Positions 1 through 6,183 of a stretch of DNA of 34,335 nt are shown piece by piece. The translations under genes and the position numbers were made by a program. The notes under the pieces were generated by a model. That model made no database searches. It worked only from the letters and a program-made list of their open reading frames with translations, and was not told the origin of the DNA. This DNA comes from an uncultured Acetobacteraceae bacterium (GTDB taxonomy: Bacteria > Pseudomonadota > Alphaproteobacteria > Acetobacterales > Acetobacteraceae). The stretch covers positions 1 to 34,335 of the forward strand of contig CALMVT010000424.1 of assembly GCA_937873175.1 (NCBI GenBank). The letters run 5' to 3'. How positions within the stretch are numbered: position 1 is the stretch's first letter; each line of letters begins with the position of its first letter.

Positions 1-1122
1 GATCAGCTTCTTGTAGGTGCCGCGCTTCGGCTCGCTGAACTGGATCACCTCGTCGGCGTCGCTGGCCGGCTCGGTGATGCCCATGCTCGCCAGCTCGACG
101 CCCATCACCTTGAGCTTGGTGGCCAGCTTGCTGCCGAGGTACTCGGCCCCCGTGTTGGCACCCGTCACCTGGTCCGCGAACACCTTGGCCTGGTCCCACA
201 ACGGCGCCACGAGGCCGTACACCTTGCCGCGGTGCTGCACGCACTCGCCCACCGCGTAAACGTGCGGGTCGTCCGGACAGCGCATGGTGTTGTCCACCAC
301 GATGGCCCGCTCCACCGTCAGCCCGGCGCGGCTGCCGATCTCGGCGTTCGGGCGGATGCCGGCGGACACCACGACCATGTCGCAGGCAAGCCCGGTCCCG
401 TCCTTGAAGCGCAGGCCCGTGAGTTTCCCGTCCTCCACCACCAAGCCGGTCGTCATCTTGCCCGTGTGCACCTGAACGCCCATGCCCTCCATGGCACGGC
501 GCAGCATGGCGCCGCCGGTGGCGTCGAGCTGCATCTCCATCAAATGCTGCGCCAGGTGCACGACGTGCACCTCGCAGCCGTGATTCAACAAGCCGCGCGC
601 CGCTTCCAGCCCCAGCAGGCCGCCGCCGATCACCGCCGCGCGCTTGCTGCGGGCGGCTTGCGCCACGATGGCGTTGCAGTCGTCGATGCCGCGGAACGCA
701 AACACGCCGGGGCGCAGGCGGCCGTCCTCGCCCCAGATGCCCTCCATCGGCGGGATAAAGGCCCGGCTGCCGGTGGCGATCAGCAGGATGTCGTACTCTT
801 CCTGCACGCCGTTGTCGGCTGTCACCACCCGGGCGGCGCGGTCGATATGCGTCACGCGGGCGCCGCTGTGCAGGCGGATGTTGTTCTCCTTGTACCAGTC
901 CAGCGGGTTGATGTAGATTTCGCTGTGATCCTGCTGGCCGCTCAGGATGTTGGACAGCAAGATGCGGTTGTAGTTGCCGTACGGCTCGTCGCCGAACATG
1001 GTGATGCTGAACATCTCCGCACCGCCGCGGGCCAGCACCTCCTCGACGGCGCGGGCGCCCGCCATCCCGTTGCCTATCACCACCAGTTTGCGCACGGTGC
1101 TGCCGAACGTCATGCCATCCAT
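1..1122 (-). CDS. nirB: Assimilatory nitrite reductase large subunit NirB, N-terminal part (cut by window edge)
   Basis: NirB uses NAD(P)H to reduce nitrite to ammonium in the cytoplasm. Only the N-terminal 374 residues are here; the gene runs off the left edge, so the Fe-S and siroheme domains are not visible. What is visible is the FAD/NAD(P)H pyridine-nucleotide-disulfide oxidoreductase part: an FAD-binding glycine motif near residue 15 (VVIGNGMAGARAVEE), the NirB-like stretch FGDEPYGNYNRILLS, an NAD-binding VIGGGLLGLEAARGL near residue 150, and VYAVGECVQHRGKVYGL near residue 245. The ATG at 1122 has a GGGGG ribosome-binding stretch 5 nt upstream; a second in-frame ATG follows three codons later. 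It starts 9 bp after the preceding gene, as the last visible gene of the nitrate operon. A rubredoxin reductase-like protein could look similar over this part, but the context makes NirB nearly certain. Confidence 0.93.
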   Translation of the reverse strand, partial: MDGMTFGSTVRKLVVIGNGMAGARAVEEVLARGGAEMFSITMFGDEPYGNYNRILLSNILSGQQDHSEIYINPLDWYKENNIRLHSGARVTHIDRAARVVTADNGVQEEYDILLIATGSRAFIPPMEGIWGEDGRLRPGVFAFRGIDDCNAIVAQAARSKRAAVIGGGLLGLEAARGLLNHGCEVHVVHLAQHLMEMQLDATGGAMLRRAMEGMGVQVHTGKMTTGLVVEDGKLTGLRFKDGTGLACDMVVVSAGIRPNAEIGSRAGLTVERAIVVDNTMRCPDDPHVYAVGECVQHRGKVYGLVAPLWDQAKVFADQVTGANTGAEYLGSKLATKLKVMGVELASMGITEPASDADEVIQFSEPKRGTYKKLI

Positions 1123-1131
1123 GATTGCCCC

Positions 1132-1476
1132 CTAGATCTCAACCAGGCCGACATCGAGCGCCAGCGTGCCCTCGGCGCCGGACGGCGCCGCGACCAGCAG
1201 TTCCAGCCGCGTTTCAGGCATCAGGTCCTCGACGACCACAAGCGGGATGTGCACGGCGCCCTTGGCGCCGATCGGGAAGGTGCGCATAGGCGTGCCATCC
1301 CGGGTCAGCACGACGGCCACCATCTCGGACGCGCTGTTGCCGCCGCGGAAGTAGATCATCTGCGCGCGGCGGTCGCCGGGCACGCTGTAGGTCACGTCCA
1401 GGGACACCGGCGAGTCGTAGCCGCGGCCGTCGAACGCATACATCCCCGTCAGGATGCGGGGGGTGCTCTCTCTCAT
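1132..1476 (-). CDS. Small conserved-looking protein of unknown function in nas operon
   Basis: A 114-residue protein encoded between nasA and nirB. Its ATG overlaps the nasA stop as ATGA, and nirB begins 9 bp after its stop, so the three are tightly, probably translationally, coupled. I do not recognise the family. The sequence alternates short hydrophobic stretches with Gly/Pro/Asp turns (for example SLDVTYSVPG, VHIPLVVVED, TRLELLVAAP), which suggests a compact beta-sandwich. There is no signal peptide or membrane segment. It is not the Rieske-type small subunit NirD: it has no cysteine at all and no Cys-X-His pairs. Its position suggests a part in assembly of, or electron delivery between, nitrate and nitrite reductase, but that is inference from location only. 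Confidence 0.88.
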   Translation of the reverse strand: MRESTPRILTGMYAFDGRGYDSPVSLDVTYSVPGDRRAQMIYFRGGNSASEMVAVVLTRDGTPMRTFPIGAKGAVHIPLVVVEDLMPETRLELLVAAPSGAEGTLALDVGLVEI

Positions 1477-3587
1477 TCGGTCTCTCCTGTGAGCGCCGGC
1501 GCACGATCCAGGCGTACGGCGCAGGCCTTGTACTCGGGAATGCGCGACACCGGATCGAGCGCCGCGATGGTCAGGTGGTTGGCGTTGCCTTCGCCGCTCC
1601 AATGGAACGGCACGAACACGGTGTCCCGGCGGATGTCCCGCGTCAGGCGCACCGCCATCCGCGCCGTGCCCCGGCGCGTCGTGAGCTGCACCGCATCGCC
1701 GGCCCGGAGGCCATGCTGGCGTGCGGTGTCGGGGTGGATCTCGGCAAAGGCGGCCGGCTCGGCGGCGGCAAGCTCGGGAACGCGCCGGGTCTGGGTGCCG
1801 GTTTGGTATTGCCCCATGACGCGCCCGGTAGTCAGGACCAGCGGGAACTCGGCGCAGGGCTGCTCGGCGCTGCCTCGGTACTCGACAGGGTGGAAGCGGG
1901 CCAAGCCGTCGGGATGGGCGAAGCGGTCGGCAAACAGCCGGGGCGTGCCGGGGTGGGCGGCGTCCGGGCAGGGCCAGAACAGCCCGGCCTCCTCCTGCAC
2001 CCGGTCCCAGGCCATGCCGGCGTAGTCGGCCGGGCCGCCCGCCGTGGCGCGGCGGAACTCGGCGCCGGTGGTCGCCGGGTCGCCGGAGAAATGCGCTTCG
2101 GCACCGAGCCGCGCGGCCAGCCCTGCGATCACCTGCAAGTCGGTCCAAACGCCCGGCGGGGGCGGCTTGACCTGGCGGCGCAGCAGCACGCGGCCTTCCA
2201 GGTTGGTCATCGTGCCCGACTCCTCCGCCCACTGCGCGACCGGCAGCACCACGTCGGCGATTGCTGCGGTTTCCGACAGGAAGGGGTCGGCGACCACGAG
2301 CAGATCCACCGCGTCCAGCCGCTTGCGCAGCGCCGCCGCGTCCGGGGCGGAGACCAGCAGGTTGCAGGCGAACACCAGCAGCCCGCGCACCTTTGCTCCC
2401 GCCCCGCCGGCCTGTGCCAGCATCTCGCAGGCCGAAAGGCCTGGCTGCGGCAGGGTATCGGGCGAAACGCCCCAGACCTGCGCGACCTCCGCGCGGTGCA
2501 CCGGGTTGGCAAGCTGCCGGTAGCCCGGCAACTGGTCCGCCTTCTGCCCGTGTTCCCGCCCGCCCTGCCCGTTGCCCTGGCCGGTCATGCAGCCCCAGCC
2601 GCTGCCGGGCCGGCCGGGCAAACCCAGGGCGAGCGCCAGGTTGATGAAGGCCAGGGAGTTATCGACGCCCCGGCTCTGCTGCTCCGGCCCACGCCCGGAC
2701 AGGACCAGCGCGCGGGCCGCTTCCCCGAGCAGCACCGCCGCGCGCTCGACATCCCGCGCCGGCACGCCGGTGATCCGCTCCACCCGGTCCGGCCAATAGC
2801 TCGCGACGACGCGGCGCACCCGGTCCCACCCGGCGGTGCGCGCCTCGATGTAATCGGTGTCGATCAGCCGGCGGACGACCGCGACGTGCAGCAGACCGTT
2901 GGCCAACGCCGCGTCCGTGCCGGGCGTCAAAGGCAGATGCAGCGTCGCGGCGCGGGCGGTCGCGGTGCGGCGCGGGTCGGAAACGATGATCTGCGCCCCG
3001 CGGGCACGGGCCTCGTCAAAGTATTGCATGATCGGCGGCATAGTTTCCGCCGGGTTGCCGCCGCTGATCAGGATGCAATCGGCGCCGGCGATGTCCGCGA
3101 TCGGGAACGGCAGCCCGCGGTCGATGCCAAAAGCGCGAAGCCCGGCAGCGGCGGAGGACGCCATGCAGAACCGGCCGTTGTAGTCGATGTTGGCCGTGCC
3201 CAGCGCCACGCGGGCGAACTTGCCGAGCGCATAGGCCTTTTCGTTGGTCAGCCCGCCGCCGCCGAACACCGCAACTGCGTCCGGCCCGGCCGCGCCCTGG
3301 ATGGCCCGGACGCCGGCGGCGACACGGTCAAGCGCTTCGTCCCAACTTGCCGGGCGCAGCGGCGCTCCCTTGCCGTCCCGCAGCAGCGGGCCGAGCAGCC
3401 GGTCGGAACTGTTGAGCAGGGTGGCTGCGGTCCAGCCTTTGCGGCATAGCCCGCCGCGGTTGGTCGGGAAGTCCCGCGCTTCAATGCCCCAGCCCGCCTC
3501 AGTCTCGACGACGTTCATGCCGCATTGCAGGGCGCAATACGGGCAGTGCGTCGCCGTTCCCGTGGTGATTGCGATGTTGCTGTCCAT
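1473..3587 (-). CDS. nasA: Assimilatory nitrate reductase catalytic subunit NasA
   Basis: Cytoplasmic molybdenum enzyme of 704 residues that reduces nitrate to nitrite. The N-terminal [4Fe-4S] cysteines are C15, C18, C22 and C48 (HCPYCALQCGMN and GGLCRKGW). The next region is the molybdopterin oxidoreductase domain; the probable Mo-ligand cysteine is C141 in NGRFCMASSAAAG. The C-terminal molydop-binding domain ends with VFVPFHWSGEGNANHLT. There is no extra C-terminal [2Fe-2S] domain, so it resembles the shorter NarB/NasA forms. I prefer the ATG at 3587, 14 residues before the first Cys; the frame stays open to 3722 but that extension is not family-like. No Shine-Dalgarno is evident, and the start codon can pair in a small hairpin (3585-3598). 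The upstream gap of 241 bp to narK is long for an operon and may hold its own control element. Confidence 0.95.
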   Translation of the reverse strand: MDSNIAITTGTATHCPYCALQCGMNVVETEAGWGIEARDFPTNRGGLCRKGWTAATLLNSSDRLLGPLLRDGKGAPLRPASWDEALDRVAAGVRAIQGAAGPDAVAVFGGGGLTNEKAYALGKFARVALGTANIDYNGRFCMASSAAAGLRAFGIDRGLPFPIADIAGADCILISGGNPAETMPPIMQYFDEARARGAQIIVSDPRRTATARAATLHLPLTPGTDAALANGLLHVAVVRRLIDTDYIEARTAGWDRVRRVVASYWPDRVERITGVPARDVERAAVLLGEAARALVLSGRGPEQQSRGVDNSLAFINLALALGLPGRPGSGWGCMTGQGNGQGGREHGQKADQLPGYRQLANPVHRAEVAQVWGVSPDTLPQPGLSACEMLAQAGGAGAKVRGLLVFACNLLVSAPDAAALRKRLDAVDLLVVADPFLSETAAIADVVLPVAQWAEESGTMTNLEGRVLLRRQVKPPPPGVWTDLQVIAGLAARLGAEAHFSGDPATTGAEFRRATAGGPADYAGMAWDRVQEEAGLFWPCPDAAHPGTPRLFADRFAHPDGLARFHPVEYRGSAEQPCAEFPLVLTTGRVMGQYQTGTQTRRVPELAAAEPAAFAEIHPDTARQHGLRAGDAVQLTTRRGTARMAVRLTRDIRRDTVFVPFHWSGEGNANHLTIAALDPVSRIPEYKACAVRLDRAPALTGETE

Positions 3588-3828
3588 CAGGGCTGATGAA
3601 GGGTCCGCATGGAATGACCTCATGCATGTCATGGGTTGAATAATAGGCAGGCTGGCGGTCGCCAAGTCTGAAACGCACTCAGCTTTCGCAGAAAACTGCG
3701 AACGTCTGGCTAAACTGCACAATAAATAATCATACAGCCCAGCATCCGAATGATTTTTAGGCGATGCTGCCAGAGGCGGCGGGCGCTTGGACGCCCGCAG
3801 CCCTGCATACGGTCCGCAAGCTCCGCGT
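3588..3828 (-). promoter_or_regulatory. Long, hairpin-rich, locally AT-rich leader between narK and nasA
   Basis: No gene is seen here. Reading on the minus strand, four inverted repeats follow the narK stop. The first is a 7-bp stem with a hexaloop at 3779-3798 (GCGGGCG/CGCCCGC, loop TCCAAG). The second has 7-bp arms CAGCATC/GATGCTG (3740-3769) around a 16-nt spacer. The third is a perfect TTCGCAG/CTGCGAA hairpin with a TTTT loop at 3685-3702. The fourth, CATCA/TGATG with a 4-nt loop at 3585-3598, has the nasA ATG in its 3' arm. The stretch around 3715-3760 is much richer in A/T than its surroundings. The first hairpin could end or stabilise narK mRNA; the rest could control nasA. The TCCAAG hexaloop lacks the A1/G4 pattern expected for ANTAR binding. 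Confidence 0.45.
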
Positions 3829-5184
3829 TTATGACGCCGCCGCCATGTTGGAGCTTGCGCCCAAGCCCATGCGCTGCGCGAGCGCTTGGTCGTAGAGGAT
3901 CTGCTCGGCCTGCTTGTGCGTTGCGGAAAACCGCACCGCGGCGGCGCAAAGGGCGCTGCACAGCACGGTCCAGCCCAGGATATACAATGCCTGCGGCAGG
4001 TTCCCCGACGCCTTCAGCAGAAAGCCGGCCGCCACCGCCCCGACATTGCCGCCGGCGCCGATGATGCCCGCGACCCCGCCCAGCGCCTTGCGGTCGATGA
4101 ACGGCACCAGCGCGTAGGTCGAGCCGCACGCCATGTGGGTGAACAAGCCGAACGCCAGCATGGCGATCACGGCAGGCAACACGGACCCCATGGTGGAGAA
4201 GGCGAGCAAACCAATGCCTTCGCCGACCATCAGCAGGCAGAGCAGCATGGTGCGGCCGTCCAAGCCCCAGCGGCGCGCCACGCGGTCGGACGCAAGGCCG
4301 CCCAGCGCGCGGGCGAACAGCGCCAAGAGGCCGAAGCTGCCGGCGGCCATGCCGGCCGAGGTCAGCGACAAGCCGAAGCGCTCCACGTAGTAGCTGGCCG
4401 CTACCGCATGGATGAAGATCTCGACGCCGAAGCAGGCGCCATAGGTGATCGCCAGCATCCACACCCGGTAGTTGCTCATCGCCGCCTTGAACACCGCAAG
4501 GCCGCCCTTCTTGCCGGAATCAACGCTGACGCCGCGGGCGCGCAGTTCCAAGATGTTGCCCTCCGGCGTGTCCTGGGTGTAGCGCCAGTACAGCACCGCC
4601 ACGACCAACATGAGCGCGCCCGGCACGAACATCGCGAGCCGCCAGCCCAACGACTGCTGCACGCCCAGGCTGACGATCGCGGCCAGGATCAGCGGCATCA
4701 CGCTCTGCGTCACGCCGCCGCCGGCGTTGCCCCAGCCGCCCACCGTCGCGTTCGCCGTGCCGACCACGTTCGGCGCGAACATGACGGAGGTATGGAACTG
4801 GGTGATGACGAAGCTCGCCCCGATGGCGCCGATGGCCAGGCGGAATACCAGGAAGCTCTCATAAGAGGTCGCGAACGCGATGCCCATCACCGGGATCGCG
4901 CCCAGCACCAGGAGTGCGGTGTAGGTGATGCGCGGCCCCCACTTGTCGCACATCGGCCCGACGGCCATGCGCACCAGGATGGTGACGCCGACGGCCGCGA
5001 TGTTGATGTTGGCGATCTGGTCGGCCGTCAGGTGGAACTCGCCCTTGATCACCGGCATCAGCGGCGACACGGCGAACCAAGCGAAGAAGCAGACGAAGAA
5101 CGCCATCCAGGTCAGATGGAAGGCACGCATCTGTGGGGTCGAGAAACTGAAAAGGTCAATTCTCGTGGCCTTTTGGGAGATCAT
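3829..5184 (-). CDS. narK: MFS nitrate/nitrite transporter, NarK/NrtP type
   Basis: Inner-membrane major facilitator protein of 451 residues, about twelve transmembrane helices, importing nitrate and possibly exchanging or exporting nitrite. Family marks visible are the first-helix stretch FFVCFFAWFAVSPLMPVIK, the loop motif GPMCDKWGPR, and the two glycine-rich nitrate signatures GGWGNAGGG near residue 150 and GIIGAGGNVGA near residue 375. Conserved arginines expected in helices 2 and 8 are plausible (for example RFHxx-like FHTSV region and the MRAFHLTW start), but I did not align them. The ATG at 5184 has AGGA just upstream. It lies 106 bp after the coiled-coil gene, with a strong hairpin in between, and is followed by nasA. 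Context and motifs agree on nitrate assimilation rather than respiration, since no narGHJI is seen. Confidence 0.95.
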   Translation of the reverse strand: MISQKATRIDLFSFSTPQMRAFHLTWMAFFVCFFAWFAVSPLMPVIKGEFHLTADQIANINIAAVGVTILVRMAVGPMCDKWGPRITYTALLVLGAIPVMGIAFATSYESFLVFRLAIGAIGASFVITQFHTSVMFAPNVVGTANATVGGWGNAGGGVTQSVMPLILAAIVSLGVQQSLGWRLAMFVPGALMLVVAVLYWRYTQDTPEGNILELRARGVSVDSGKKGGLAVFKAAMSNYRVWMLAITYGACFGVEIFIHAVAASYYVERFGLSLTSAGMAAGSFGLLALFARALGGLASDRVARRWGLDGRTMLLCLLMVGEGIGLLAFSTMGSVLPAVIAMLAFGLFTHMACGSTYALVPFIDRKALGGVAGIIGAGGNVGAVAAGFLLKASGNLPQALYILGWTVLCSALCAAAVRFSATHKQAEQILYDQALAQRMGLGASSNMAAAS

Positions 5185-5232
5185 AGGTCCTGTTCCGGTT
5201 AGAAACGTATGGCGGGAAATGCTACGGGGTTC

Positions 5233-5266
5233 GGCCGATGCCCCGGCGGTGGCCGGGGCACCGGCC
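5233..5266 (-). terminator. Strong intercistronic hairpin between coiled-coil gene and narK
   Basis: A 15-bp stem (GGCCGGTGCCCCGGC with GCCGGGGCATCGGCC, one G-T pair) with a CACC loop, 24 bp after the coiled-coil gene stop and 48 bp before the narK start. No T-run follows on the minus strand, so it is not a classical intrinsic terminator. It could be a partial terminator, an mRNA stabiliser giving different amounts of the two proteins, or an attenuator under ANTAR control. Confidence 0.5.
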
Positions 5267-5290
5267 TAGAAGCAGGTCATGCGGGCGGGA

Positions 5291-5974
5291 TCAGGCGGCG
5301 ACGCCGAGCTTCGCGGCGATGGCCAACAGCAATTCATGGTTCGACCGCATCATCTCGGCGTTCGCCTTCAGCAGCCGGCTGTTGGCCTCAAGCAGGGCGT
5401 GGTTGGACTGCAGCGCCTCGGCGTTGCCGGCCACGGTTGAAGCGTTCGACGTGAGCACGGCGTGGTTGCGCGCCATCGCCTCGGCGTTCGCGGCCAGCGT
5501 CCGGGCATTCGCGTCCAGCAGGTCCTTGTTGCCTTCCAGCAGGCCATGGTTTGCCGTGAGCGTTTCGCTGTTGGCCGTGACCACCGCGCGGTTGTCCGCA
5601 ACCACCGCCGCGTTCCGGGCCAGCACCTCGCTGTTGGCGCCGATCCGTTCCGAGTTCTGCGCAAGCGCCTTCCGGCTGCCCTCAACCGCGGCCGCGTTGC
5701 CTTTGATGGCCGCCGAGTTGCCGGCGAGCATGTCTCGGTTCTCCGAAACCGTCGCCCGGTTCGCTTCGAGCAGCGCGTGGTTGGACGCAAGCTGCGTGGC
5801 GTTCGCCGAAAGGGTCTTGTGGTTCCCGGCCAGGGTGCCGCTGTTGCCCGCCACGATGTCGTGGTTGGCTTCCAGCAACTCGTAACTGCTTTTCAACCTT
5901 GCGGCATTTGATTGCAGCAGGCTGTTGTTCCTGATCAGCAAGGAATTATTCGTTTCAATCGTCGTCTCGGTCAA
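5291..5974 (-). CDS. Heptad-repeat coiled-coil protein with Asn core (N@d), first gene of nas operon
   Basis: 227 residues, of which residues 9-218 are 30 uninterrupted 7-residue repeats with consensus N-x-x-x-[L/V/I/M]-x-x, for example NHALLEA, NAAVVAD, NSETLTA. The first position is Asn in 28 of 30 repeats and Ser in repeats 4 and 14. The fifth is always aliphatic. In heptad terms the aliphatic residue is at a and Asn at d, a continuous N@d coiled coil. Position e is mostly Ala, Ser, His or Arg. The protein has no Pro, Cys, Trp or Phe, no signal peptide and no membrane segment, so it is probably a cytoplasmic rod of about 30 nm if fully helical. I chose the TTG at 5974 because GGAGG lies 5 nt upstream; the frame also has an ATG at 6046 without a good ribosome-binding site. 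Known N@d layers (trimeric autotransporter adhesins such as SadA) hold anions in the core. Function here is unknown. Confidence 0.85.
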   Translation of the reverse strand: MTETTIETNNSLLIRNNSLLQSNAARLKSSYELLEANHDIVAGNSGTLAGNHKTLSANATQLASNHALLEANRATVSENRDMLAGNSAAIKGNAAAVEGSRKALAQNSERIGANSEVLARNAAVVADNRAVVTANSETLTANHGLLEGNKDLLDANARTLAANAEAMARNHAVLTSNASTVAGNAEALQSNHALLEANSRLLKANAEMMRSNHELLLAIAAKLGVAA

Positions 5975-5989
5975 ATTGACCTCCAAAGG

Positions 5990-6012
5990 GCTGCCCCGGA
6001 CGGGCCGGGAGC
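5990..6012 (-). terminator. Candidate attenuator hairpin just before the coiled-coil gene
   Basis: On the minus strand CCCGG pairs with CCGGG across a 5-nt loop (5995-6009). The stem can be extended, with single-base bulges, to 5990-6012. Only TTT follows, then the GGAGG ribosome-binding site. It sits downstream of the two ANTAR-type hairpins, where a nitrate-controlled attenuator or a ribosome-site blocker would be expected. The weak T-run makes a Rho-type or translational mechanism as likely as an intrinsic terminator. Confidence 0.35.
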
Positions 6013-6028
6013 GGGAGGCACAAGCTGG

Positions 6029-6089
6029 CCACAGCGTTGTGGACATGACGCGCAGTGCGTTCGCGTTTGTCGGGACACCTCGATGTGTC
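6029..6089 (-). promoter_or_regulatory. Tandem ANTAR-type hexaloop hairpins in nas operon leader
   Basis: Hairpin 1 (6074-6089) is a 5-bp stem GACAC/GTGTC closing the hexaloop ATCGAG. Hairpin 2 (6029-6042) is CCAC/GTGG closing AACGCT. Both loops have A at position 1 and G at position 4, the rule for RNA targets of ANTAR antiterminators. They are separated by 31 nt. Hairpin 1 begins about 3 nt after the transcription start predicted from the sigma-54 site at 6103-6118. The divergent gene encodes an ANTAR protein, so target and regulator are neighbours. In hairpin 2 the first and last loop bases could pair and shrink the loop, which is the weakest point. Confidence 0.6.
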
Positions 6090-6102
6090 AGAAGCACGCG
6101 TA

Positions 6103-6118
6103 TGCACGCCGCGTGCCA
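6103..6118 (-). promoter_or_regulatory. Sigma-54 (RpoN) -24/-12 promoter of nas operon
   Basis: TGGCACGCGGCGTGCA matches the RpoN consensus TGGCACG-N4-TTGCA at all but one defined position, with GG at 6117-6116 and GC at 6105-6104 at the required spacing. The predicted start is near 6092 on the minus strand. Sigma-54 use implies an NtrC-like activator. Only a loose GCACCA half-site is visible upstream, near 6130-6140, inside the region before the divergent regulator gene. Confidence 0.7.
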
Positions 6119-6183
6119 ACAGCCGCCGGCTGGTGCGGAACTTGCGTCGCGACGGGGGGCCGCGCCTGGAGGATCACCCAAAC

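Noticed and set aside
1132-1476. Reading the small nas-operon protein as NirD (Rieske small subunit)
   Set aside because: It contains no cysteine and no Rieske Cys-X-His motif.
232-3449. Long plus-strand open frames opposite nirB and nasA (232-2025 and 1575-3449)
   Set aside because: They are antisense to clear enzymes, have Arg/His/Ala-rich sequence without family features, and are typical of GC-rich antisense frames.
3779-3798. ANTAR target hairpin in front of nasA (hexaloop TCCAAG)
   Set aside because: The loop lacks A at position 1 and G at position 4, and the hairpin is better explained as a narK 3'-end structure.
5291-5974. Alternative register with Asn at a and hydrophobic at d, or a beta-solenoid of short repeats
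   Set aside because: Position 4 of the repeat is often Thr, Gln, Arg or Ala, while position 5 is always aliphatic, so Asn at d with the aliphatic residue at a fits better. The 7-residue period with Glu/Lys/Ala-rich positions favours helix over solenoid, though this is not proven.
6026-6040. Plus-strand sigma-54 site for the regulator gene (TGGCCACAGCGTTGT)
   Set aside because: It misses the -12 C and part of the -24 block, and it overlaps hairpin 2 of the opposite strand.
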